DNA from: Chionis minor
Lineage: Eukaryota > Chordata > Aves > Charadriiformes > Chionididae
Assembly: GCA_013398295.1 (NCBI GenBank)
Contig: VZSF01001143.1
Location: 517,476-581,475, forward strand
Reading direction: 5' to 3'
Length of the DNA: 64,000 nucleotides
Positions within the stretch are counted from its first letter, which is position 1. Each line of letters begins with the position of its first letter. Positions 1 through 10,490 of the stretch are shown piece after piece. A model generated the notes under the pieces. The model was given only the letters and a program-made list of their open reading frames with translations. It did no database searches and was not told the DNA's origin. Position numbers and translations under genes: made by a program.

Positions 1-1118
1 TTACTAAAACAAGATTGAATCCTATTGCCATACCTTTTTGTCCATGAACGAACCACATTTTTCCTTACAGAAATCGGGGGGAAAAAAAGAGGCAGATCCC
101 ACCAAGGATAACAATTTACTTCCAGCTAGTGTTTGCAGGGCCGTCGTATGAAGAGGGTTTTGGAAACAATTTACTTTTTTAGTAGCGATTAACAAGCAGT
201 GCATTTCTAGTTTGATGGCCAGCAGGAAAAAATAGGAAAAAATCCCTAACCTGAAATTGTATAGGAACAGACCTTTTTTTAGGAAGAAGGATAAAATATA
301 ATGAAATTTTTGATAGGCTTGATCTGCTTATTAGTGAAACGTTGTGTTCTATTTTAAGATTATGAAACTTTAAAAGGCTGAAAGATTTTTCAAAGTATTT
401 TTTTCCATTCTTTTTACTTTCAACTGATTTCTTTTTTTAACCAAAAGGTGATTGATATTTTGAAACTAAAAGTTTTATCACAAAAATGCCAAAAGAGAAC
501 TTTAAGTTTCATTTCAGCTGGTTCAGCCTTTTACAGTTTTGCCTGCCTGCATTTCTTGGGTGAAACAATTCACTAGTTTTACTTGGATTTACGAATATTT
601 CAAACACTCCAAGAGTCCATTTGGAGAAAAACGTACTTACTGTCAAAAAAGTCCTACTCTATAATATAGCGTCCCAAATTAATCCCAGGTGTAACACCGT
701 GATGGTCAAAGTTAACCAGGCATATTGTGGCCCAATACATGGAAATACAAGGCATTTCAAGAATTGAAATTATTTCTGGAACTAAAAGCTTATAGCTCAT
801 TTCTGACAAATGATCTTTTAAGGAAAATACCTGTTAAATTAATATCTTTATACTGCTTTTAGGTTTTTCTTTTTAGTGCTTCTTTGGAAATGATAGTATT
901 GGTTGCTACATATTGAGATTTGTAAACAGAAAAATGAACAAAAAAATTACATGTACTCCAGGAGGTCAAAACAGTGTCTCTGCTGAAGAGGAGGAGCTGA
1001 CAAGGGGCGGAGACACAGTCAGAGCCTCACTGCCTCTCCAGACCAATGTTCTGCATCTTTTGGTATTTATAGCTCACCATGCATTTCCCGTCGTGCCTGT
1101 TTCACAGTCATGGATCCA

Positions 1119-1182
1119 CAGAATCATAGAACAGTTTAGGTTGGAAGGGACCTTTAAAGGTCATCTAGTCCAGCCCCTAAAG
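1119..1182 (-). mobile_element. CR1 LINE 3'-end fragment (intronic, antisense)
   Basis: The + strand shows the reverse complement of the CR1 3' terminus: an ACAGAATCATAGAA-type tail, then the GGTTGGAAGGGACC and TCATCTAGTCCAGCCCC stretches. Only the terminal ~65 bases are recognisable, as in most CR1 copies, which are 5' truncated. It lies antisense to KCNK13 inside its intron. Confidence 0.85.
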
Positions 1183-3267
1183 GGTGCGTTTGTAAAGCCT
1201 TTGCTAGTGGATTTTTGCAGATGGACAACTGAGCTCAGAGTCAAAATCCAGTCGACTGAACAAACGCACCTGAGGAACTCAGGCTCCGGCCACGGTGCCG
1301 GCGGCAGGATCCTGCCGAGAGAGGCGTGTAGGAAGCAGCCCAGAGGCGTAATGCCACACTGGGGGTGTGAGCCTGAACTACTTGTCTCTTCCCAGGGCAT
1401 TTGCTTTATGCTGTGTGGGATGCGTGCTGGTCCCCACTGCCCTGCTCCCTGTGCCAGAGGCTCCCCCCTTTCTGCCCCTGCCCAGCCGGCAGCCGCTTCT
1501 CTTCCTCAAAGCGCAAGGTGGGCCAGCGACGGGGCAGCCCCCATCTCCCTCCCGCCAGCTGCTTTGGGCAGATCCCACCGGCTGCTGAGAAGTTCCCCTC
1601 GTCCCTCGGTCTTTACAGGTCTGTCCACAGGGTGGAGGTCATGACTCGCATATAAGCCAGACTGCGCAGCAAATAAGGATCAAAACTAGGATTATAGGGG
1701 GATCGGGTCATGGAGCAGAAGGGGAAGGTAGAAAGCGAGTGGAAATAGTTGTGTGTCGAGGGGAACAACAGCTAAAGTTCTTGTCGCAAAGAACATTTTG
1801 TCTATGTGGTTTGAGTCGTGGTGCCGTTCCCCGCGGCACAGAGCTGCAGTCCAGCTCTCTAGCATGGAAATTTGGTGAGGAGGCTTAAGCCTCCTCTGGA
1901 TGCTGCGGTTTGGCTGCAGATGCAGGCGAAGAGGTGGCGACCCTTGAGAGCCCACACTTGGGGCTGTCATTCCAAGGGGGTGCCGGAGGGGTGAAGGCGA
2001 GGGCCGTCGCTTAACCGTGTGAGGCAGGAGCAGTGTGAGAGCGGAATCTGTGCCGGCAGCAGGTTCCCCAGTTCCCCGGTGAAGGGAAGATGAGTGCAGG
2101 TCAGCGCTGTTGGAAACATCATCTCTTCACACGGCAGTCGTCTGTCTTCCAAGCACAAGCATATCACGCTGAGTATGATTTCCTTTATTTCCCAGAGCTT
2201 AATGCCTTTATTTCATCATTAGCATCTCACAATTACAAAGACAGGGAAACAAATAACAGCACCTCATGTCCAACATGATTTTTGTATCCTCTCAGCGAGA
2301 TTGTTTTGGCTTAATTGGTCAGTTTTATTAATCCTAGTAAAACAGCAGCAAAGTTACTTGAGTGTTACTCCAGTTTGCTCAATGATGTTCTGGACATGCT
2401 TTTTATTCTTTAGTAATATCTTATTAAAGCAAGATTTCACTAGTTTTAACCAAAACAAAATTACTATCTGCAGGCTTTAGGAAGGGAGGGATTTGAGAGA
2501 AGACTGAAGCACCTCTGACCTGAGAAATCCCATGGCAGGGAACGAGACCAGAGGAGACTCTCGTTAAGACTCACATACAGACTTGAGCTGAGGAGCGGGA
2601 CGCAGAGAAAGAGGAAGACTTCAGCAATGCTGATTTAAAAGAGGGCTGCTAATTGGTGACAGGCACCAGGGTGAGATGCAGGGCAACTCTAACGCCTGCT
2701 GGGGACCCCCACGAGGGGCTGCTTCCTCCGGTATGCGCTCCCAGCCTGGGCTTCCCCGGCCAGGCTGTGGCGGGTGCTGGGTGCTGGCTGATGTGCCACC
2801 CGCGCTTACAGCAGGATTTAAGTGAGGCTCAGAAAAATTTTGCCTTGGGTGACAAAGATCTGGTAGGGATGGACCCCCTGCAAGGCAGGAGCCACCCCTG
2901 GGTCAGACCCATAGTGCAGAACAGCATCAGAGAGAAGGAAGGGGGGCAATAACCCCAAAGACTGGAAGTGACCCAAGGCACAAAGGGGGATGGCACGAGC
3001 CTAGCAACCAGGCCAAAATTCGGATCTCCACTAAACTCTCTTTTCTTTCCAGTGTGTTTTCTTCTGCTTTCTTTTTCATTCTGATTCTGGAGGAAATGCC
3101 GGCGTGAGTTTCCTTCCCCTTACTGCTGGGACACGGTCAAGCACAAGTGGGTAACAGCTGGGGATGTCCTCGCTTTTTTCCAGAGCTGAGCTGTACCGCA
3201 GGGATTTGCTGCCAGTTCTTCAGTCTTGCATGTGACAAAATTCCTGACACGATAACTACAGGTCTAT

Positions 3268-3298
3268 TTTTTTTCAACTGTTCTGTTTTGTCTTCCAG
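3268..3298 (+). promoter_or_regulatory. KCNK13: 3' splice acceptor of the KCNK13 terminal coding exon
   Basis: A long pyrimidine tract (T-run at about 3268-3275, then CTGTTCTGTTTTGTCTTCC) leads to AG at 3297-3298. Cutting here leaves GG to complete a glycine codon, followed by TTT GGC ATG. That gives the end of the TIGFG pore-1 filter and so fixes a phase-1 junction. Confidence 0.9.
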
Positions 3299-4191
3299 GG
3301 TTTGGCATGACCACCCCAGCCACCGTTGGAGGCAAAATTTTTCTGATATTTTACGGCCTTATAGGATGTGCAGGGACCATTTTGTTCTTTAACCTGTTCC
3401 TGGAGCGCTTGATCACTGTCATAGCCTACGTCATGAAGTCCTGCCATGAAAGACAGCTGAGGAGGAAAGGGGTCCTTCCTCACAACGGCCGGCGGGGCTC
3501 GGGAACCTCTGAGGTGGACAGCCTGGCAGGCTGGAAGCCCTCCGTGTACTACGTCATGCTGATCTTATGTGTAGCATCCCTCATCATTTCCTGCTGTGCC
3601 TCTGCAATGTACACTCCGATTGAAGGGTGGAGTTACTTTGACTCGCTTTACTTCTGCTTCGTGGCCTTCAGTACCATTGGTTTTGGTGATCTGGTGAGTA
3701 GCCAGAACATCAGATATGAGAGTCAAGGCCTTTACCGCTTTGGAAATTTTGTCTTCATACTCATGGGGGTTTGCTGCATCTATTCCTTATTTAACGTGAT
3801 CTCTATTGTCATCAAACAATCCATAAACTGGATATTAAAGAAGCTGGACTGCAGGTGCTGCCACAGATGCCAAAGAAAATTATTTCATTCACGGAGGAAC
3901 GTGGTAATGCCAGGAAATGTGCGCAGCCGGAGAAACATCTCCATTGAGACTGATGTTGTCAATGAAAGTGACACAGATGGACGTCGGCTGTCAGGCGAGA
4001 TGATCTCCATGAAAGACTTCCTGGCCTCCAATAAAGTCTCACTGGCCATCATGCAGAAACAGCTGTCGGAAACTGCTAATGGCTATCCGAGGCAAATGAG
4101 CTCTAATTCAAAGCAAAATGGATTCTCTGGTGGGGTTGGAGCCCTAGCAATTATGAATAACAGACTGGCAGAGACAAGTGTGGATAGGTAA
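3299..4191 (+). CDS. KCNK13: THIK-1 two-pore-domain K+ channel, terminal coding exon
   Basis: K2P channel subunit of the THIK group; in vertebrates it forms halothane-inhibited background K+ channels in the plasma membrane, with the tail in the cytosol. The exon encodes a split Gly, Phe-Gly, then 294 residues from the Met at 3307 to TAA at 4189-4191. Numbering from that Met: M2 is about 10-43, a basic intracellular loop about 44-76, M3 about 79-102, the pore-2 filter TIGFGD is 123-128, M4 is about 142-177, and the tail is 178-294. The first pore filter is cut by the intron, so only its last residues (GFG) are here. The tail ends AIMNNRLAET..DR and contains DTDGRRLSGEMISMKD, which match KCNK13 rather than its paralog KCNK12 as I recall them. 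No frameshift or stop interrupts the exon. Length agrees with the human protein (408 aa in all, about 114 from exon 1). Odd points: a CxCCxxC cluster at 182-188, and an IETD motif at 213-216 followed by Val. Confidence 0.97.
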
Positions 4192-4689
4192 AATAATAAC
4201 AGTAATAACAGTGAAACAGTGTGAACCATTTCAACAAGTATAGAAACAACATGAATCAAGTGGAAATAGCTAGAGAGTGTTGCCAGAGGTTGGGATGGAT
4301 GTGAACGGCGTACCTCCTGTTTGAAAAACTCTGACACTTTTTTGGGGCCATCATTTAACATCTTTGCTCTTCAAATTGCACCAGTCTCACCCTTCCTTCT
4401 TCCTCTTCCTTCTGTTCCTCAACCAGGTCACTGCAGGAGAAATTTAATTTAGCCTACAAATCAATTCTCCATGTCCCATTCTCCTCCATTTACATGAAAT
4501 ACAGATTTCAGGATAAGAAATCTGTGGTGTGGGAAGAAACCAAGTGTGTCTACTGAACACATTCTTAATTCAATGATTGTTATGAGCTTTCTGTCTTACT
4601 CTCCTCATACCTGTTGTCTGAAAGTAGCTTGTCTGAGACAAAAAGAGGAATCAGCCTTTCTCTGTGATATTGCAGATCTAATTTAATGG

Positions 4690-4695
4690 AATAAA
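4690..4695 (+). terminator. KCNK13: candidate poly(A) signal, proximal
   Basis: AATAAA about 500 bases after the KCNK13 stop. The downstream T-rich element is weak. Confidence 0.4.
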
Positions 4696-4928
4696 AAACT
4701 CAAAACTATTTTCCTATATATATCACTTCTTAAAATGTATTGCTGTTGTGAAACAGGTAGGCTTGAAAAGCCAGCTTCTGCTGCCATTAGTATTTGTGTT
4801 GATCTGGAGTAATTCTATGAAAGTTGGTGGGACTGCTCTGGAGCTATTGTGACATGAATGAGAAGAGTATTTGGCCTTTATAATTTAATTTGGTCTTCCC
4901 TTTAAAAGGATACTGTCAAAAGTGATAG

Positions 4929-4934
4929 AATAAA
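4929..4934 (+). terminator. KCNK13: candidate poly(A) signal, distal
   Basis: AATAAA with a U/GU-rich stretch shortly downstream, giving the better overall context of the two nearest hexamers. Confidence 0.45.
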
Positions 4935-4960
4935 AATTTGTCCTACTTTGGTTTTCTTCT

Positions 4961-7900
4961 CTCCATTTGCAAAACATGATTTTTTTCTTGTCTACTTTTT
5001 CTTCTAGAATTGAATCACTGTGGCTTTCTGTTTCAAAAATTTCAAATTAAATTGAAAACTGCCATGCTGATGAGTTGTATGAGTTATTCCACAGCAACAA
5101 TCAAGAGACTTCCAAATTTCTATTCATATTATGGTCAATTGTGGCTGATGCAATTGAGCATCAGCATTATGTAATGCAACTAGTAACTGAATTTACACAA
5201 CAGGCTTTAGTATGCAATTAGATCGCTATGCCAACATTCCGTGTATTATTATAAGCAACTGTGATCACAAAAAATCCCTTTGGCAGTGTCCTTTTTACCT
5301 TTCATGTAATTCTGTCATTCTTCAACTGTTTTTCTGGCTTTCAGTGATGATAATGACAGGGTCTTGATTAGGGAGATATAGAAAATATTTAACTCCTCAT
5401 TTTTCTCAATGAAATGCCCCAAGTGTTCATTACAACTAGAAAGGAGACTTCAATGAGAAGAATAATGATAGTGAGAAGAATATGAAAACAGGAAACAAGG
5501 TGATCTTTAATGACAGTGATTTTGTATTAGGTAACCGGAGAAATGAGGGATTAAATTAACTTTAGTCTAGCAAGAATTTAAGGAAGGTTGGGCTGAATTC
5601 CTGATTCTCATTTAACTGTGGAATGCATTAAAGTGAAACACTATGAGAGTGCAAATAAGCAGAATTGGTCACAAAGGACCTGATCCAGTTCCCCCTGAAG
5701 GGAACAGTACATGCATCAGGGTTAAACATTTTCTTACAGCTAGAAAACCCTACAGGATACTACAATTTTAGGGAATTTAAAACACCAGTGTGCAGTTCTT
5801 AATTCCTCTCATTCGGAACAATGCAGATGGCCTCTTCAGTTTAATTTCTGTTAATTAATATCACATCCTTTTTCTTCATTCTGGCCAAAAGTTCTTTTAT
5901 TTAGGTTCCTAATACTGCAGGATAACATTTTGATACTCATTTTAAGCAATATTTGAATTTGAAAACAAAAACATACCTCTTGGAATCCTTTCATATAATA
6001 AAGTAAAGCCAGATATTAAACAACTGTACTTAGCTAGCAAAAATCATTGCAAGCTCTTTTTGACATATTGCAGCTAAAATGTCCTTATTGAAAGTCAAAT
6101 CGGCTGTCCTCAGTTACAAGGTGAGCTTCAAGCTGAAGCCATTATTCCAAATTCTGATATCAATTCAGCTGTACATCAGAATATCCCCAATAGTATCCCT
6201 TTGTATTTGCATCCATGGAAAATCCAAATCAGCTCCCAAACCCTAACTTTGGTGAGAAAAGCAGTCTGACTTGTTTGAGGGGGGGAGGAAGGGGGAGTGT
6301 TAATATATTAGCAAAAATTGCCACTGAAGTATTTTAGATGATATTATAGTACCCAAGATGCATTACATTGTTACACTTTTTTTTTCTCTCCCAAGACCTT
6401 CTTTGTCTCAACCTCCTTGAATAAAAATACTTGGATATAAAAAGAGAAAAGTGCTGCTCTGAAGCCTTCTTTCCCAATTCCTGCACTGCCTGTAACCCCA
6501 AGATCTTATTGTTACAGAAGCGTTCCTCATGCTGCCAACGAGCAGAAAGAGTGTAGGACTTGACTCATTGCTTAAGCAGGGCTGTCGTTCTGGGCAGAAC
6601 AGCCACACTCTTAGTTATAAATGTCAGGTTTTGCTGAGCACTGAGCATAGGAGAAGTTACTCAACACTTCTCCCTTTTCCAGATGATTGAGGCAATGCAC
6701 ATTATCACCTTAGACAAATAACCAAAACATGCAAGTTTCTTCAGTTCATTTGTTACATAGTTCTGTGTCATCATTAATGAAGGATCTGGCTTCCATATAG
6801 GATTTTTGCTCAAACCCTTCCATACCTAAGCGGCTTTCAAAATTTGGTTCTGGAAGTCTAAACACAGGCCAATATTCATAACAAATAGGTGAGAAAGCAA
6901 ATCAAAGGAGAGAAAAACATACACACTGATGGAAACACATAAAGCATTACAATCTGTGTAGTCAATTCAACAGAGATTATTTAGCTTTTAGAATATGACA
7001 CCTCCCAGTAGCAGATCATTAAGATGCTCTTCAGATGGTTTCAGCTGCTCCCAAGACATGAGACCGTTGTGTTGCTCCTTTCCACTCCCTGTGATACCAT
7101 CACCACGAAGGAATCTTTATCAGCTATTTTTTCAATAGACCTGAAAACATCTGCGGTTATGAAAGCAATGGACTAGTATGTCGTCTTGATCAAACAGATT
7201 GGGCAAGGCTGTATGAGATCTTTGGTGTACGCTAGCTCTGCCTTCACTCATCAATTCCGACCTTCTGCTCGCTCAAGCACTGGCTTCCTCATGACCCGAG
7301 CCTGCCAGTTGCAAGGCTCTCTGCCGTAGTTTTGTGGTCTGATTTCACGTCTACTGAAGATAAGGAGGGAGTAAGTGCACTAATTTTGTCTAATCATCTC
7401 TGTTCAGATGTGAATTGCTGTTTCAGAGATGAAAGACCAGTACATTCTGTGACTGTGCCAACTTGTATCATGATGTCATCCTGTCCCCAAAAGACCAGTG
7501 ACTCTGTCATTGAGTTCCCCCACTAGAAGCCACGCTGAACGTTGAATGAAGTAGCTTTACCTAGGACACCAGTAATATTCTTAGAGAATATTTGAGGATA
7601 AATAAGAAGACTTTTAAGATCAGAAAGGGAAATTTCTGACTCCAGTCTGATGGTACTACTACAGCTGTTTTTTCTAAAGGCATTGGACAGAGAAATCCCA
7701 AAAAGCTCAGTTCATAATGTAGCATCAGCTTATTAAAATCATAAAACATGTGGACATATATACATGCCAAAAAAAAGCAGAATTTAGCAAAGGAATGACA
7801 AATGCCCACCCTATGTGAAAAATAAGATACAATAAAAATACAGACAACATTGCATTCCTTGTAGTGATGATGAATTAAAGGAAATAGTCTCAAATAGCCA

Positions 7901-10420
7901 GGGAACTATTTTCAAAGCTGTGTAATCTAAATTTTATCGTCATATTGCTTAGCACTAAAATCCCAGTCAACAAGACAGAAACTTCTTTCAAAATTACTGA
8001 GTTTCCCCATTGCCTGCTATGAATCTGCATGATGGCTAATGAAATACAGGTGTGGGGTTTTTTAATGCAAAAATGTTTTGAGAAAAACCTTGAATGTACT
8101 GAGGCTCTGACTCTGCATTCAACAGGTCAGGAGTACCCCTAAAATCAGTGGGTTAAGCTGCAGGTTGCAGCCTGACAGACTGAAACTGCAATTCTTTAAT
8201 GGACTAATTTCCTGGAAGCTGGGCTTATAGTTATGCCACCCCTTAATAATATCATTATTTGCTGATATAATTATTGCACATTGAGAGGAAATATTTAATG
8301 CAAACCAAAATACAATCAAATAACTTCCCTGCTGAAAGTCGATTAGCTTTCCATTGTACATTGACTATCAGTAGAAGTCAGGTACCTAATTCCCTTAGGC
8401 AATTTCAAAACCCCATCCATGTTTTAAGTTTTGAATCTAAGCTGACCTGACAGTGTCCCTGAAAAGTTCGAACACTTGGAGCAAGGTTTCAGTGCTGCAG
8501 CACAGTCATCTGAATTCATTTATTTAAAAGCCTTTTATAGTGAAAGCTTTCCATCAACCAAATAGCACAAGCAATGTTTACAGTTTGTTTGATTTAATCT
8601 TGGCCTCTGCCAGCTTTAATTATATTTGACACATTTATAAATTGAATAACAAAAAGAAGGTTGGGCTGGGGATGAAAACCCAACCAGCTCCATTTCTCAG
8701 ACTGAATTAATCAAGAGAAGGAGGTCAAGAGGGGGAAAGAGTTTTCTGATTAACATTATATTTGAATAAAGTTCCTCTGGAGGTGGAGGGTATTAAGTTG
8801 TTTGGATGAGTCCTCTCCAACGGCTGTGGAAATGGAGCTGTTTGCTGTGATCTGCCGATGTCTCTGCTCCGGGAACAGCAGCTCAGTGAGCCTCAGCTGA
8901 GAGGAGCGTCAGCATTTCAACCAATGCAGTTTGCATCATCTGTTGTTTTGAGTCAGGTTACTAACATTTGGCTAATACTGTAATTCCTTGGACTCTCCAA
9001 GAAGTAGTAAAGTTCCTTTTGTACTATTTCATGTACAAGCTGTAGAGAATCACCAAATGTTGCCTTTCCCTGGGCTAAAAATGCCGCCAAATACAACAGT
9101 ACAGCCTGTCTACTTAAGAACTTTCACAGTAGTGTTTTGCTTAATCCAGGAAATAAGAATACAATCCCTTCCCTCTTCCCTGTTTTCCAAACACGTATTG
9201 TCAACAATGCCCATGCAATACTCTGTGCTTACTGCTTAAAAGATCACATTTCACTAGGAAAATTAAAACCATTGCTCATCTAGGTGGGACAATACAGTCC
9301 TGTTCTTCATCAGATTCAAGAGAAACACTGTGTGAACACAAAGAATGACACTTCAGATCCAAGTAGTCAGAAACTTTTTGATATGGCTTATGTTTGTAGA
9401 GCTGCTTCACATCAAACCAGAGAAAAACCCCGTCACTGCAGATTTTTAAAAGCATTAGTAAATGTAAGAACAAACTTGTGGAATAGATACCCTAATTTAT
9501 GTTTTGTTTTTCTACAGTTCCACTCTAATATTTGCCTACAATTTTCATTATTAGAAATAATTTGTTAATAGAATAATAATAGAATAAAGTAATTCCAGTA
9601 ATAGAATAAAGAATATAAATTTGCATGCAAAGATTTTGAGAGGCATACTGGTGGGATTTGTTTAAAATGAAATATCCTTTTCCTTGGGCTGCCTAGCTTT
9701 TTATAAAGGAGAAGTTTGATTAAAATTAGAATTAACAGGCTCTCTTTCCAAGCAAGTGTGCCAGTTGCTGGATTCCAAATGGATTTCCTACTAGGCGTTC
9801 ATACAGAAGCTCCCAGGGAGAGGCAAGATGGCGTAGTTTTCAAACTTTATCTTTTGAAATGCCTTTCAAAGCTATTCCCCCTTTCAAAGCAATAGAACAC
9901 TGTCAGTGTTTTATGTTTGTGGTCTTATCTGAGAAAACCTAACCTTGCTTTTTGATATATTTAGAAGAAAAGAATGTACATGAAGAAAAATTAAAATAAC
10001 CTTACCCGACTTCTACATGTACTGCTTGGAGCTGCTAAAATCCTCATCTTTTTGCTAACGCCAAGTTTGCATCAGAGTTTAATTTCTCCATCTCACCAAA
10101 GAGGTTTGGTCTTATTAGTGAATAATCACAGTTCAAATCAAAGAACTTTAAAGTTGTATTTGTTCATCTGTTCTAAATGCTGGAAACGAGCTGATGGTCT
10201 GAATAGTGGGTGCTCTGCTAAGTCTGCTAGAATCACCATTGCTCACATCTGTGCAATGGTCAGGGAGACATTCTGACACAGTCCATATTGCTGCAGTAGC
10301 AGCAATTGCTGGCTATTAACCTCTGGGTGTCATATTGTCTGCATCTAGTGTACAGGGCCAGAAATAAACAGAGATAATGCTGTCCAGAACCACCAGTTCA
10401 GAAATTCATGCAGTAATTTA
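4961..10420. other. Intergenic, no gene seen
   Basis: AT-rich unique-looking DNA downstream of KCNK13. Open frames are all short (110 codons or fewer) and none resembles a known protein. It may hold longer KCNK13 3' UTR forms. It contains one perfect hairpin (listed separately). Around 8,520-8,660 there are several short homeobox-like AT cores within non-repetitive sequence, which is typical of conserved enhancers but not proof of one. Confidence 0.7.
5144..5165. repeat. Short perfect inverted repeat
   Basis: Arms GCTGATGC / GCATCAGC (8 bp) around a 6-base spacer. The left arm overlaps TGATGCAAT, a C/EBP-ATF composite-type site. It would form a hairpin in RNA if a long KCNK13 3' UTR reaches here. 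It is too short for a miRNA precursor. Confidence 0.6.
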
Positions 10421-10490
10421 CTCTGGAAGAGGTCTCTGGATGTCATCTAGTCTCCAAACCCTTCTCCAAAGCAGGTCCAGCTAGTTCCTG
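10421..10490 (-). mobile_element. Degenerate CR1 3'-end fragment
   Basis: The order of words GGAAGAGGTCTCTGGATGTC, ATCTAGTC and CAAAGCAGGTCCAGCTAG follows the reverse complement of the CR1 3' region, with many substitutions and no terminal octamer tail. The divergence suggests an old copy. Confidence 0.6.

Larger units (their letters stand above)
1..3298 (+). other. KCNK13: KCNK13 intron (3' part), ends at the coding-exon acceptor
   Basis: This stretch lies directly upstream of the KCNK13 terminal coding exon and ends in a good 3' splice site, so it is read as intron. In the family, the first coding exon carries the N-terminus, M1 and most of pore 1; it is not in this window, so the intron extends past the left edge. 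The sequence is AT-rich to about 1,110 and clearly more GC-rich at roughly 1,255-2,060 and 2,640-2,960. It holds one antisense CR1 tail. The long open frame at 913-1644 runs through that CR1 tail and resembles no protein I know, so it is treated as chance. Confidence 0.85.
4192..4960 (+). other. KCNK13: KCNK13 3' UTR (end not fixed)
   Basis: Sequence directly after the stop codon. It begins with an AATAATAACAGTAATAACAG stretch. The first canonical AATAAA is at 4690-4695. A second at 4929-4934 is followed within ~30 bases by a T/GT-rich stretch (TTGGTTTTCTTCTCTCC), which makes it the better cleavage candidate. Further AATAAA hexamers at 5997-6002 and 6420-6425 could serve longer forms. The true end cannot be set without transcript reads. 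Confidence 0.6.

Noticed and set aside
913..1644. 243-codon + strand open frame in the KCNK13 intron
   Set aside because: It runs through an antisense CR1 tail and a GC-rich stretch, has overlapping frames in all directions and no recognisable domain.
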